63,178 nt of DNA from Rhodospirillaceae bacterium (GTDB lineage: Bacteria > Pseudomonadota > Alphaproteobacteria > Rhodospirillales > UBA2165), in assembly GCA_002723345.1 (NCBI GenBank), contig PBNV01000063.1, forward strand, positions 1-63,178, written 5' to 3'. This document shows, piece after piece, positions 34,484-43,718 of this stretch (position 1 is its first letter; every line of letters starts with the position of its first letter). Under the pieces are notes generated by a model, which worked only from the letters and a program-made list of their open reading frames with translations, made no database searches and was not told the origin of the DNA. A program made the position numbers and the translations under genes.

Positions 34484-36826
34484 TTACTCAGCGGCTTCGC
34501 TCATTCGGCCTTGATCAATTAATTCACACAAACGCTCTGGGTGGATCGGGTATTTATCTACAACTACCCCAAAATCTTCCAAGGCATTCTCGATTGCAGC
34601 GATAACGGCATTAGCGGCGGGTATTGTGCCGCCCTCGCCGGCACCCTTCAAACCCAGGGGATTTAATGGCGAAGGGGTTTCCTGGTGCACTATATTGATT
34701 TGAGGCATTTCAGTCGCAATCGGCAATAGATATTCGCCGTAATTCGTATTTTGTGGCTGTCCATTTTCATCGTAAATCATTTCTTCGAACAAAGCGTTTC
34801 CGATGCCATGGACCACGCCGCCTATTATTTGCCCCTCGACGATCAGCGGATTAATCTTTCTTCCGCAGTCATGAGCGACCGAGTAATTTAATAATTTTAC
34901 TTCGCCAGTACCAAGATCTACTTCCACTTCACAAACGTTTGATCCGCTCGCATGAGGCGGGCCTTTTGAAGCGTCAAATGAAGTAGCCTCTAGACTGGCT
35001 GTGTGGCCCTCCGGAATAGCGGCCCCAGCCATCGGAGCTAGTTGCAGGGCAATTTCTCCCAGGCTGATTGTTATATTACTGCGCCCTCTGTCACGAATAA
35101 TTCCGTCTTCGATCTCCAAATTATTCAGATCTGCCTCCAAAATTTCTGCTGCGAGTGCGAGCGCTTTGGTTTTAACCTCTGTAGCTGCCGAGTACGCAGC
35201 GGTACCTATATTCACGCCAACCCTGCTGCCGACCGTTCCCACACCTTGAGGAAATTTGCCAGTATCTCCAATTTCAACATGGATTTTTTCAATATCAACG
35301 CTCAGTTCGTCAGCAACAATTTGCCTAAGAATTGTCTTGTGGCCCTGCCCCTGGCTTGCCGCACCAGAACTGACATAGACCTGGCCGCGAGGATCAACTC
35401 TTACCGATACTCCCTCGTATGGGCCCATACCAGTATCTTCAATACACGATGAAACGCCAATGCCGAGGTATCTATTTTCCTTGCGGGCCTCGGCTTGGCG
35501 AGCCGCAAAACCATCATAATCGGCAAGCTCTAATGCTTTTTCCAAAAGGGCATGATAGTCACCACTGTCGTATGTCATTGGTCGGCCATTAAAATGTATA
35601 AGGCCGGTTTTGTATGGAAAGTCATCCTTTTGAATGAAGTTTCTTCTTCGTACTTCCGCCGGATCTATTTTCAAATTACGCGCGACAGTTTCTATAACTC
35701 TCTCCATTGCGTATGCAGCATTTGGTCGACCCGCACCTCTGACAGGTGAATTTGATACCGTATTAGTGTAAACAACGTCCTGTGTTAGGTCTAAGGCAAG
35801 AACTTTGTATGGACCAGGAAAGGGGGCCATGGTCGTAAACGGAAGAAGAAGACCATACGGAATGTACGCACCGTTGTCTGTGATCACAGAGCCCCTTACA
35901 CCCTCAATTCTGCCCTTGGCGGTAACGGCTATTTCCAATTCCCACCAGGTGTCCCGCTGAGTGTTTGTGGTTAAAAAATGCTCCCGGCGGTCCTCGATCC
36001 ATTTTATTGGGCGTCCTAATTTACGGGCAGCCCACGGAGTGATTATCTCCTCGATGTAAAAACCTGCTTTTGGACCAAATCCTCCGCCTACGTCGTTAGC
36101 TATTACTCTTATTCGGCTTTCAGGCAATTCAAATTGACTGGCGAGTGATCTCCGAACCAAGTACGGGCACTGAGTTGCAGACCAAATCGTGAAGCTCTCA
36201 AGAATAGGATCGTATTGAGCTATGACACCGCGCCCCTCCATTGCATGGCAACCACCGCGATGTTGCAAAAAATCGGTTTTGAATAGCTGGTCTGCCTTTT
36301 CAAACGCATTATCTATCTCGCCGTAGGATATTTTTAATTGCGAGACCAGATTATCCGGTGATCCTCTATGGGCGATGGGTGCAGCTTCTGAGATGGCGTC
36401 ACGAAGGTTAACGACGGGCTCTAAAATGTCATACTCAACGTCGATCAGTGCGAGGGCATCTTCCGCAATATGGCGAGTATCGGCGACGATAAAAGCGACA
36501 GCCTCTCCAACAAAACACACTTCGTCTTTTGCCAGAGGGTAGGGACGGATGTCCTGACGAATATTCGGGTTCGGATACGGCTGAACCTGCTGTTGATTTA
36601 CCGGCTCCTCTAGATCCGCATATGTGAAAACTGCGGCAACACCCGGCATTTTTTCAGCAGCGCTCTTGTCTATTGATTTTATAACCGCATGTGCGTGCGG
36701 GCTGCGTAAAAAAGCTCCATGCAGTGTCCCGGCCAATCGTATATCATCAACGTATTGCCCCTTGCCAGTGATAAGAGCCTCGTCTTCTCCCCGCTGAACC
36801 TCTGCGCCAAAATATCTTGCTCCCAT
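34484..36826 (-). CDS. CoxL-like molybdenum hydroxylase large subunit
   Basis: This subunit of about 780 aa binds molybdopterin cytosine dinucleotide and belongs to the xanthine oxidase/CO dehydrogenase family. Key features are NDVGGGFGPKAG, the active loop NSPVRGAGRPNAAYAMER, ASQGQGHKTIL, and GLKGAGEGGTIPAANAV with the catalytic glutamate. The loop lacks the AYxCSFR motif of true (form I) CO dehydrogenase, so CO is unlikely as substrate. The ATG at 36826 follows GAGGATC. It forms an operon with the FAD and iron-sulfur subunit genes. Confidence 0.9.
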   Translation of the reverse strand: MGARYFGAEVQRGEDEALITGKGQYVDDIRLAGTLHGAFLRSPHAHAVIKSIDKSAAEKMPGVAAVFTYADLEEPVNQQQVQPYPNPNIRQDIRPYPLAKDEVCFVGEAVAFIVADTRHIAEDALALIDVEYDILEPVVNLRDAISEAAPIAHRGSPDNLVSQLKISYGEIDNAFEKADQLFKTDFLQHRGGCHAMEGRGVIAQYDPILESFTIWSATQCPYLVRRSLASQFELPESRIRVIANDVGGGFGPKAGFYIEEIITPWAARKLGRPIKWIEDRREHFLTTNTQRDTWWELEIAVTAKGRIEGVRGSVITDNGAYIPYGLLLPFTTMAPFPGPYKVLALDLTQDVVYTNTVSNSPVRGAGRPNAAYAMERVIETVARNLKIDPAEVRRRNFIQKDDFPYKTGLIHFNGRPMTYDSGDYHALLEKALELADYDGFAARQAEARKENRYLGIGVSSCIEDTGMGPYEGVSVRVDPRGQVYVSSGAASQGQGHKTILRQIVADELSVDIEKIHVEIGDTGKFPQGVGTVGSRVGVNIGTAAYSAATEVKTKALALAAEILEADLNNLEIEDGIIRDRGRSNITISLGEIALQLAPMAGAAIPEGHTASLEATSFDASKGPPHASGSNVCEVEVDLGTGEVKLLNYSVAHDCGRKINPLIVEGQIIGGVVHGIGNALFEEMIYDENGQPQNTNYGEYLLPIATEMPQINIVHQETPSPLNPLGLKGAGEGGTIPAANAVIAAIENALEDFGVVVDKYPIHPERLCELIDQGRMSEAAE

Positions 36827-36836
36827 GATGAGATCC

Positions 36837-37316
36837 TCACGCCGCGCGCATTGCTTCGGCAGCATCCAGAGCTGCTGCCACGATATTTTGATACCCCGTA
36901 CACCGGCAGATATTACCTGAGATCGCCTCTCTTATCTCTCTCTCAGTGGGGTCCGGATGATCACGCAAAAAAGCTGTAAGGGTTGTCAGAAATCCCGGAG
37001 TGCAATATCCACATTGCAAACCGTGATGTTTTCTGAAGGCAGCCTGAATTGGGCTGAGTTCGTCTCCATCGGCCAACCCTTCGATGGTAATAATTTCTTT
37101 TCCATTGGCTTGTACACCGAGCATAAGGCAAGCCCTGACGGGTTCACCATCACACAAAACCGTGCAAGCGCCGCAAACCCCATGCTCACAACCCAGATGG
37201 GTTCCAGTCATATCGAGTTGCTCACGGAGCATATCTGCAAGGCTAAAACGCGTCTCTACGGCCTCCGCGTAATGTTTGCCGTTTAATGTGAATTGGATAT
37301 CTCTCTTATCAGTCAT
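36837..37316 (-). CDS. CoxS-like 2Fe-2S subunit
   Basis: This 159-aa iron-sulfur subunit of the molybdenum hydroxylase has CEHGVCGACTVLCDG for the first cluster and CGYCTPGFL plus NICRCTGYQNI for the second. Its start overlaps the end of the FAD subunit gene by 8 bp, and its stop is 10 bp before the start of the large subunit. This indicates tight translational coupling in the order M-S-L. Confidence 0.93.
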   Translation of the reverse strand: MTDKRDIQFTLNGKHYAEAVETRFSLADMLREQLDMTGTHLGCEHGVCGACTVLCDGEPVRACLMLGVQANGKEIITIEGLADGDELSPIQAAFRKHHGLQCGYCTPGFLTTLTAFLRDHPDPTEREIREAISGNICRCTGYQNIVAAALDAAEAMRAA

Positions 37317-38184
37317 TTTGTTTTTCCTTCGCCCTCTCCGTAGCAGAGATGAGTGCTCTGTTAGTGAGAGTTTTAGCTAATCGCTGACGATACGTGGCCG
37401 TAACATAGGCATCAGTCATGGCTTCTATTTCGCTTGCGTGGTTCGCTGCATCGGCAAACGTACCTTCATTGGCTATCTGTCCGATCAAATCTTTTTCAAC
37501 ATCGTACAGCCTTGTAGGGGTCACATCAGCGCCTGCGACAACAATTGCAACTTTTGTTATGATTTGATTTTGATCTAGTTCTAATAAGGTGCCGACTGCC
37601 GTGATGGCAAAATCACCGTGACGTCGAGCAAATTCCTCGAAGGCATACCCGTGGTTTTGTCCCCAAAGCGGAAAGGTTATATCAACGAGAACGTCTTCCG
37701 GAGAAATATTTGGCGTCATGTAAGCAAGAGCCCAGTCATCCATTGAAACGGTGCGTTCGCCATCTGCGTTTGCAATTTTCATCTCTGCTCCATAAAGGCT
37801 AGCGATTGCAGGAAGCTCGGCAGATGGATCTAAATGACAGAGACTACCTCCAATGGTACCTCGAGTTCTCGTTTGTATATGGCCTACATAACGAAGGGCT
37901 TCCCCAAATATCGGCGCTGCGTTTGCCACCGTATTTGATCCCAAAACTTCCTTTTGGCGTGTCATGGCACCGAATTTCAAGTGCCCATTTTCTCGTTCGA
38001 TAAAATTGAGCTCGTGGACCCCATTAATATCGATAACGTCATCGGGCATAAGGAACCGCATGTTCATCATAGGCATGAGAGACTGACCACCAGCCAATAT
38101 TTTTGCGTCTTCCGCATTTGCCAGAAGATCAACCAACTCGGGAACGGAGGTTGGATCGTAGTATGTGAATGGTGCCGATTTCAT
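37309..38184 (-). CDS. CoxM-like FAD subunit
   Basis: This 291-aa FAD-binding subunit has the two diagnostic FAD loops LAGGQSLMPMMNMR (near residue 32) and TIGGSLCHLDPSAELP (near residue 110). A C-terminal CO_deh_flav_C domain follows. It starts the four-gene operon with CoxS-like, CoxL-like and an alpha/beta hydrolase. The upstream region is shared with the divergent ABC importer. Confidence 0.93.
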   Translation of the reverse strand: MKSAPFTYYDPTSVPELVDLLANAEDAKILAGGQSLMPMMNMRFLMPDDVIDINGVHELNFIERENGHLKFGAMTRQKEVLGSNTVANAAPIFGEALRYVGHIQTRTRGTIGGSLCHLDPSAELPAIASLYGAEMKIANADGERTVSMDDWALAYMTPNISPEDVLVDITFPLWGQNHGYAFEEFARRHGDFAITAVGTLLELDQNQIITKVAIVVAGADVTPTRLYDVEKDLIGQIANEGTFADAANHASEIEAMTDAYVTATYRQRLAKTLTNRALISATERAKEKQND

Positions 38185-38501
38185 TTTTGCTTAGCCTTTC
38201 TCGGATCTCCAATACTTGTGCATGCCGAAAAATATTTCAACTTTTGTTCCGGAAAATCTCTGCTCTGCGCGGGTGTTGGTCGATAGAATTTTCCGGACTT
38301 CCCTTCAGTATATCTGATTACCATTTTTTTCTTATAAGATAAAACATTGGCGTATACGAAAAAAAGGTTGCAGTTTAACCGCATTACGATAGCCTACTTT
38401 TGGATCAGGTTTGCATGCTCTCTGCATGCTAAATCAGTGACCAATAAGAACAAGCTTCACTACCCTTAATAACAGGAATGGCTTTTTGTCGGAGGACAAT
38501 G
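38185..38501. promoter_or_regulatory. Divergent promoter region with GCATGC inverted repeat
   Basis: The 317 bp between the CoxMSL-like operon and the ABC importer contain GCATGC-TCTCT-GCATGC at 38413-38429. This is two self-complementary hexamers 5 bp apart, forming a perfect inverted repeat that may be an operator for either operon. No gene is visible. Confidence 0.45.
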
Positions 38502-39947
38502 ATGAAAATTAATTTTCTAGATTACACTCGAAGACAATTTATGAAAACTGCTGCAATAGCTGCTGCAGCCGGTGCAGCACCATCGGCGTTGGTCAGTGAA
38601 GCTTTTGCCTCGACCGAAGAAGAACGGATTATCGCCGCTGCAAAAAAACTCAACCCTGTTGGGCTGCGCGGCATGATTTGGTCGAATTATATGGCGGCCA
38701 TGAAACAAGCAGAGGCCGAGTTTAAAAAGGCAACGGGTATCAGTGTTGAGAGTATCCAAGACATAAGCATATTCGTCATCCCACAACGCGCCATGGCAGA
38801 AGCAGTTTCTCGTTCAGATAAATTTGATTTCTTCCATGTCGACTCAAATATGATTCCGTCATTGGCCTCTGCCCGGTTACTTGAACCTCTGGACAAGTAT
38901 ATGAAACAGGCCGACTTTAAAATAAATGCGGTGGGTGATTACGGTAGGTTTATGACCTATCAAGGTAACACCTACGGTGTACCAACAGATGGAAATGTCC
39001 ACGTTCAATTTGTTCGCTGGGACATGGTTGAAGCCGGTAAAAAAGCATATGAAGATAAATTTGGAAAATCACCTGCGTGGCCCGTTACTTGGGAAGATGA
39101 TCAGCAGATGATGGAGTTTTTCCATAAACCCGATGAGGGTGTTTGGGGCTCGGCCAATCTTCGAAATAGAGCCAACGGTGTAACTTGGTGGTACATGTAT
39201 TTTTACTCAGCCGGTGGTTTCCCGTTTGATAATGAAATGAACCCAACCATTAATAATGCGGCTGGGCAATACGCGTTGGAGACATATCTTAATATTAAGA
39301 AAGTCTCACATCCCGAAGCTCCGGGATGGGGTACGCCACAGATGATACCCCGTATGACCCAAGGCAACGCATTCGCTTGTCAGTATTGGGACGGCATCAT
39401 CTCTCTAGCGGAAAACCCAGCAAAGTCTAAGACGGTTGGAAAATGGAAGTACGGATTGGTACCGGGCTCAAGATTGTCAGGAAAGCTGGTTCACCGTTCG
39501 ATTTCCTCACCAATCGCTGCAATTTTGGTAAACCGTTATAGCCCGAGGAAAGAGCAAGCAGCAATGATGGCAATGTGGTGGGCCACATTGAAAAATAGTG
39601 CGTCAATTGTTGCGGACAGGGTCAATACTTTCCATGATCCTTGGCATAAAGGTCACATGACCGACAGCAAAGTTCGAGCTGCGTATACACCGGGTGGTGT
39701 CGATGCTATCGAACAGAACCTAAAAGTAGCATCGCCTCCGATTTACCTCACTGGATTACTCGAATTTCAAGATATTCTGGCGAAAAATCTGTCAGAAGCT
39801 TACGTGGGGCAAATGCCGGCCAAAGATGTTCTTCCCAAAACTGAAGAGGCCTGGAAGAAGATCGTGAGACGTGCGGGTAAGAAAAAGCTCAAGGGTGAGC
39901 TGGCCAGTTATAAGGGTGTCTTCCCCTCAGTTGACGTTCCTTCGTAA
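38502..39947 (+). CDS. ABC importer substrate-binding protein (family 1)
   Basis: This periplasmic binding protein of about 481 aa has a twin-arginine signal (YTRRQFMKTAAIAAAAG, cleavage near EAFA-ST). It is followed by an extracellular solute-binding family 1 fold (GMIWSNYMAAMKQAE, TYGVPTDGNVHVQFV). ATG 38499 and 38502 both follow GGAGGA; the second has better spacing. It starts a four-gene MalEFGK-like importer. The substrate may be a sugar, polyol or other organic solute. A hairpin after the stop probably limits readthrough. Confidence 0.88.
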   Translation: MKINFLDYTRRQFMKTAAIAAAAGAAPSALVSEAFASTEEERIIAAAKKLNPVGLRGMIWSNYMAAMKQAEAEFKKATGISVESIQDISIFVIPQRAMAEAVSRSDKFDFFHVDSNMIPSLASARLLEPLDKYMKQADFKINAVGDYGRFMTYQGNTYGVPTDGNVHVQFVRWDMVEAGKKAYEDKFGKSPAWPVTWEDDQQMMEFFHKPDEGVWGSANLRNRANGVTWWYMYFYSAGGFPFDNEMNPTINNAAGQYALETYLNIKKVSHPEAPGWGTPQMIPRMTQGNAFACQYWDGIISLAENPAKSKTVGKWKYGLVPGSRLSGKLVHRSISSPIAAILVNRYSPRKEQAAMMAMWWATLKNSASIVADRVNTFHDPWHKGHMTDSKVRAAYTPGGVDAIEQNLKVASPPIYLTGLLEFQDILAKNLSEAYVGQMPAKDVLPKTEEAWKKIVRRAGKKKLKGELASYKGVFPSVDVPS

Positions 39948-39960
39948 GTGAGTTGAGTAA

Positions 39961-39991
39961 TGAGCCATCCTATAGGGGGTGGCTCATTTTT
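39961..39991 (+). terminator. Hairpin between binding protein and permease genes
   Basis: TGAGCCATCC pairs with GGGTGGCTCA (10 bp, one G-T pair) and is followed by five T. A second hairpin, GTGCGTT/AACGCAC, lies at 39998-40017. In importer operons such elements let the binding protein be made in excess over the membrane subunits. Confidence 0.7.
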
Positions 39992-40052
39992 CTCTGAGTG
40001 CGTTATTTTTAACGCACGTTCCTTTGACCTTACCCTCTCGCAAGGTAGAAAG

Positions 40053-41009
40053 ATGGCCACTGTCGACCACGCGTCTGAAAATAGGGGTCAGCCTCAGAGG
40101 CAATTGACCCAAGCGCGGGCAATAACCCGTTTTAAATGGCTTACGCTCTCGCCAATCGTCGCGATTTTTGTGGTTGTCCTGGTACCGGCACTCTTCTTGC
40201 AACTATATTTCTCGTTTTTCGGGTGGACGGTTTATTTAGGGAGCTGGTGGGAAGCAGAGTTCGTTGGGTTAGAATTATTTGAGGAAGTTCTGACTGACGA
40301 GCGCCTGGGCTGGTCAATTGTTCGTTCACTCTACTTCTCAATCGGATCGACAATTGGCTGCTTTATAATCGGTTTTGGTCTCGCTCTTCTGATGTACAAG
40401 CCATTCCGAGGCAATGGTCTTTACTACATCATGTTCATCATTCCAATGCTCACCGTGCCCATTGTTGTGGCGTATACAGGTGAGATGTTGCTGTATCAAA
40501 AAGGGCCAGTAAATGGGATACTAAGTTGGATCCTTGGCAGGGATATTAATGTCATCTGGCTTGCGGATGCGGATTTAGCATTAACCACGGTAATGATGCT
40601 GGAGATATGGAACTGGACCCCTTTCTCATTCATAATTATGATGGCGGGTTTGGCGTCTTTACCAAAAGAGCCCCAGGAAGCAGCACAAATCTTGGGCGCC
40701 GGTAAGCTCCGGATCTTTTGGGAGGTTCAACTTCCTCTGCTTCGACCAGTTATAATTTTGGCGCTAATCCTCAGATTTTTAGAGGCAATGGCAGAATACC
40801 CAAAAATATGGTCGCTATTCCAGGGAGGTCCCGGCTCTGCCTCGGAGACCATACCAGTTTTGATTTACCTCACTACGTGGAACTATTTCGAGATATCGAA
40901 AGGTGCGGCCATGTCGTACGTGGTGATGCTTCTGATGATTGCCATTGTGCTCGCCGCCATTTGGGTTCTACGGCGCGAGAAATCAAGCCTCGACAAAATG
41001 TATAACTGA
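40053..41009 (+). CDS. ABC importer permease (MalF type)
   Basis: This 318-aa inner-membrane permease has about six membrane helices and the EAA loop that contacts the ATPase (EPQEAAQILGAGKLRIFWEV). The start at 40053 follows AAGGTAG and precedes a basic N-terminus. The longer frame to 39960 would read through the hairpin and is rejected. It pairs with the next permease to form the channel. Confidence 0.9.
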   Translation: MATVDHASENRGQPQRQLTQARAITRFKWLTLSPIVAIFVVVLVPALFLQLYFSFFGWTVYLGSWWEAEFVGLELFEEVLTDERLGWSIVRSLYFSIGSTIGCFIIGFGLALLMYKPFRGNGLYYIMFIIPMLTVPIVVAYTGEMLLYQKGPVNGILSWILGRDINVIWLADADLALTTVMMLEIWNWTPFSFIIMMAGLASLPKEPQEAAQILGAGKLRIFWEVQLPLLRPVIILALILRFLEAMAEYPKIWSLFQGGPGSASETIPVLIYLTTWNYFEISKGAAMSYVVMLLMIAIVLAAIWVLRREKSSLDKMYN

Positions 41010-41034
41010 GTGATTTTGGATCTGAGTTGCAGTC

Positions 41035-41910
41035 ATGAATAAACGCACAAAAAAAAGAATATTTGAGAGCTTCAGGTACTCGACGCTAACGATTTGGTTA
41101 CTCATCGTTGCTTTTCCCTTATTCTGGATCGTTAGCACGTCATTCAAACCAGATGCTGAGTGGTTTGCATGGCCACCAGTTTACTGGTCGGAGACGCCAA
41201 CTCTGGCAAATTATGCAAACGTATGGACCGGAAAAGAAGAATATGCTGACACGCAATATATTCAGTCCATGCAAAAACCCTGGGTCGCACTTGGTAACAG
41301 CACATTAATTGCATTTATTTCGACCACTTTAGCGGTTTTCTTCGGCTCACTCATTGCGTATGGCGTCTCAAGATACCAAATGCTCTCCGAAGCACGAATG
41401 TTTCAGCTTTTGATGCTTCGCATGGTGCCTCCAATCGTAATCGTCGCGCCATTATCGCTGCATTATTCGACCTTAAAATTATTAGACACTCATCTTGGTC
41501 TAATCCTTGTTTATTTCCTTACCACCTTGCCTTACGCAGTTTGGATGACCAAAAGTTTTATCGACGAAGTTCCCGTCGAGGTTGAACAAGCAGCTGAAAT
41601 TTTGGGGGCAAGCAAATTACGCACGATATGGGAGGTCGTTTTACCTCTTGTTCGATCGGGCCTTGTGGCAACGTTTCTTTTTATACTGATCCTGACTTGG
41701 AGTGAATATCTGTTGGCTTTGATCCTTTCTAAGACAGAGGTCGTCACACTTCCTATCGAGCTCAGTAAGTATGAGGGATCGACAGAGGGCCGAGTTTATG
41801 GGCGCCAAGCTGCTCTCGCAGTTGGGATTACAATCCCACTTATCATTATCGGTCTATTCATTAGTAAGCACCTGGCGCGCGGCTTTAGCTTTGGTATGGT
41901 TAGAAAGTAG
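41035..41910 (+). CDS. ABC importer permease (MalG type)
   Basis: This 291-aa inner-membrane permease has six helices and the EAA loop EVEQAAEILGASKLRTIWEV. The first helix is LLIVAFPLFWIVSTSF, typical of MalG proteins, with the periplasmic loop after it containing FAWPPVYWSETPTLANYANVW. It is 25 bp behind the first permease and 7 bp before the ATPase start. Confidence 0.92.
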   Translation: MNKRTKKRIFESFRYSTLTIWLLIVAFPLFWIVSTSFKPDAEWFAWPPVYWSETPTLANYANVWTGKEEYADTQYIQSMQKPWVALGNSTLIAFISTTLAVFFGSLIAYGVSRYQMLSEARMFQLLMLRMVPPIVIVAPLSLHYSTLKLLDTHLGLILVYFLTTLPYAVWMTKSFIDEVPVEVEQAAEILGASKLRTIWEVVLPLVRSGLVATFLFILILTWSEYLLALILSKTEVVTLPIELSKYEGSTEGRVYGRQAALAVGITIPLIIIGLFISKHLARGFSFGMVRK

Positions 41911-41917
41911 GTGGATC

Positions 41918-42994
41918 GTGTCTCGAATAGAACTAAAAAGCTTAAGAAAAGAATTCGGATCGACTGTTGCCGTTAAATCGCTTGATTTGCAAATTGAGGA
42001 TGGTGAGTTTCTTGTGCTTGTAGGCCCATCCGGCTGTGGCAAGACTACAACTCTTCGAATGTTAGCGGGGTTTGAAGATCCGAGTGACGGGGAAATTACA
42101 ATGAACGGGAGCATCGTGAATGACCTTGAACCCCGCGATCGCGACATCGGCATGGTGTTCCAAAGCCACGCACTTTTTCCACACAAATATATCTACGATA
42201 ATATTGAATTTGGCCTTCGAATGAAAAATGTGCCCGAGGCGGAACGTCGGAAGGCCGTCGAGGATGTTGCCGAGATGGTTCATATTACGCCGTTACTCAA
42301 TAAGCGCCCCGCACAATGCTCAGGGGGCGAATCTCAGCGCGTTGCGTTGGCCCGAACACTCGTAACACATCCATCAACCTTTTTACTTGATGAACCTCTT
42401 TCTAGCCTGGATGCTAAGTTAAGGCGGGAACTGCGGGCAGAGGTGGACCGCCTCCACACAGAACTCAAGAAGACTTTTATCTATGTGACACATGACCAAG
42501 AGGAGGCAATGACCCTTGCGGACCGCATAGTTGTCATGAACGAGGGTGAAATCGAACAAGAAGGCTCGCCAATGGAGATTTATTCCAATCCAAAGTCTTA
42601 TTTTGTCGCTGATTTTTTTGGTTCCCCCTCTATGAATTTGCTAGATGGCGAAGTAATTTCGAAAGAAGGAAAGGCGGTATTCCAACACGGTCAAATGGAG
42701 ATCAGCGTGCCGGATACCTACGCGAACTTGGGTAGCGGTAAGGTCACGCTTGGTATACGGCCCGAGCACGTTGTTGTTTCTACCGCTGATGGTCAGATTC
42801 CTGAGACCATTGATTTAGTTGAACCAATGGGTAAAGACACACTCCTTTATTTTGAAGCGGAGGGGGAAAGACCATTTGTTGTCATAGTTGAGGGCTTGAT
42901 TTTAGACGACTATAAATCGGGGCAACAGGTCCAACTGACGTTTCCAGACGATAAGGTCTACTTTTTTGACGAGGCGGGGCAAAGAATTAGATAA
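41918..42994 (+). CDS. ABC importer ATPase (UgpC/MalK type)
   Basis: This 358-aa ATPase has Walker A GPSGCGKTTTL, the Q-loop VFQSHALFPH, signature CSGGESQRVALARTL, Walker B LLDEPLSSLD and the H-loop YVTHDQEEAMTL. A C-terminal TOBE/regulatory domain (LGIRPEHVVV) follows. The signature serine-glycine is preceded by Cys where most relatives have Leu. The start is GTG at 41918, 7 bp after the permease stop; the earlier in-frame codons lie inside the permease gene. Confidence 0.92.
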   Translation: MSRIELKSLRKEFGSTVAVKSLDLQIEDGEFLVLVGPSGCGKTTTLRMLAGFEDPSDGEITMNGSIVNDLEPRDRDIGMVFQSHALFPHKYIYDNIEFGLRMKNVPEAERRKAVEDVAEMVHITPLLNKRPAQCSGGESQRVALARTLVTHPSTFLLDEPLSSLDAKLRRELRAEVDRLHTELKKTFIYVTHDQEEAMTLADRIVVMNEGEIEQEGSPMEIYSNPKSYFVADFFGSPSMNLLDGEVISKEGKAVFQHGQMEISVPDTYANLGSGKVTLGIRPEHVVVSTADGQIPETIDLVEPMGKDTLLYFEAEGERPFVVIVEGLILDDYKSGQQVQLTFPDDKVYFFDEAGQRIR

Positions 42995-43050
42995 CGCTGC
43001 TTTTGGCGCGTTAGAATGTCGTTGCAGTACTATCGCGCTTTCTTCTTCCG

Positions 43051-43671
43051 CTAATCGAGGGCCCCAATACTATTTAAGTTTTCCGGTCCCCCCATGGTCC
43101 ATCGGTGAAATTTGGTATTGTTATAAAGCCCGCCTAAATTGAGCGGTTCGTTTTGTAAAAATTCCCTTGCCTTCCTCTCATCGCTAAACTCAACAAAAAA
43201 TACCTTCCCTTGCCAATCGCCTCTGCGCCCTAAGAAAGCGCCATGGCATATTACATGTTGATCGAACTCTGACATGTAGGCCTGATGGGCCTTCGTCAGA
43301 GCGTTATCAGGGGCAATTTTATCTATTGAAGCCGTGCAATAGATAAAAAAACGGGGGTAATCGCCGGTACTTTGAAAGCTAAATTGGGTGCGATTTAGTT
43401 CAAGACGAAATCGTTTCACGATGATTTCTCTAAATAGACCCGCAACAGCAAAAGGTTCATCGTGGACAAATGTCTCAACTGCCCCTGCGTCAGGCAAATC
43501 TACTATGTGGATGGAACCGATGACTTCGCTTTGATTATTTGCATCCATCACTGGACCACGTGCGATTAGATCGTCATCGTATTGGGCGATGAAATCCCAA
43601 TGTGCGCGGATTAAGGCGGTTCGCTTTTCTTTGACCCCCGGTTTGTTGATGCCCCAGGCAAAGTACTGCAT
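43051..43671 (-). CDS. Protein with two YCII-type domains
   Basis: This 206-aa protein consists of two tandem YCII-like ferredoxin-fold domains of about 95 residues. The first contains HWDFIAQYDDDLIARGPVM and FVHDEPFAVAGLF. The second contains HQAYMSEFDQHVICHGAFLG and FLQNEPLNLGGLY. The repeat of N/D-EP-x-x-x-x-GL in both is clear. YCII domains carry a conserved His-Asp pair and are proposed to be small enzymes; single-domain forms are usual. It lies between the importer and the molybdate operon. Confidence 0.8.
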   Translation of the reverse strand: MQYFAWGINKPGVKEKRTALIRAHWDFIAQYDDDLIARGPVMDANNQSEVIGSIHIVDLPDAGAVETFVHDEPFAVAGLFREIIVKRFRLELNRTQFSFQSTGDYPRFFIYCTASIDKIAPDNALTKAHQAYMSEFDQHVICHGAFLGRRGDWQGKVFFVEFSDERKAREFLQNEPLNLGGLYNNTKFHRWTMGGPENLNSIGALD

Positions 43672-43718
43672 GCGATGTTCCTCCCAGTAAATTAGAGATT
43701 ATTCGAACCAGCTTGGGA

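Noticed and set aside
34484..38184. Aerobic CO dehydrogenase (coxMSL)
   Set aside because: The CO-specific active-site motif AYxCSFR is absent, so only the family name is used.
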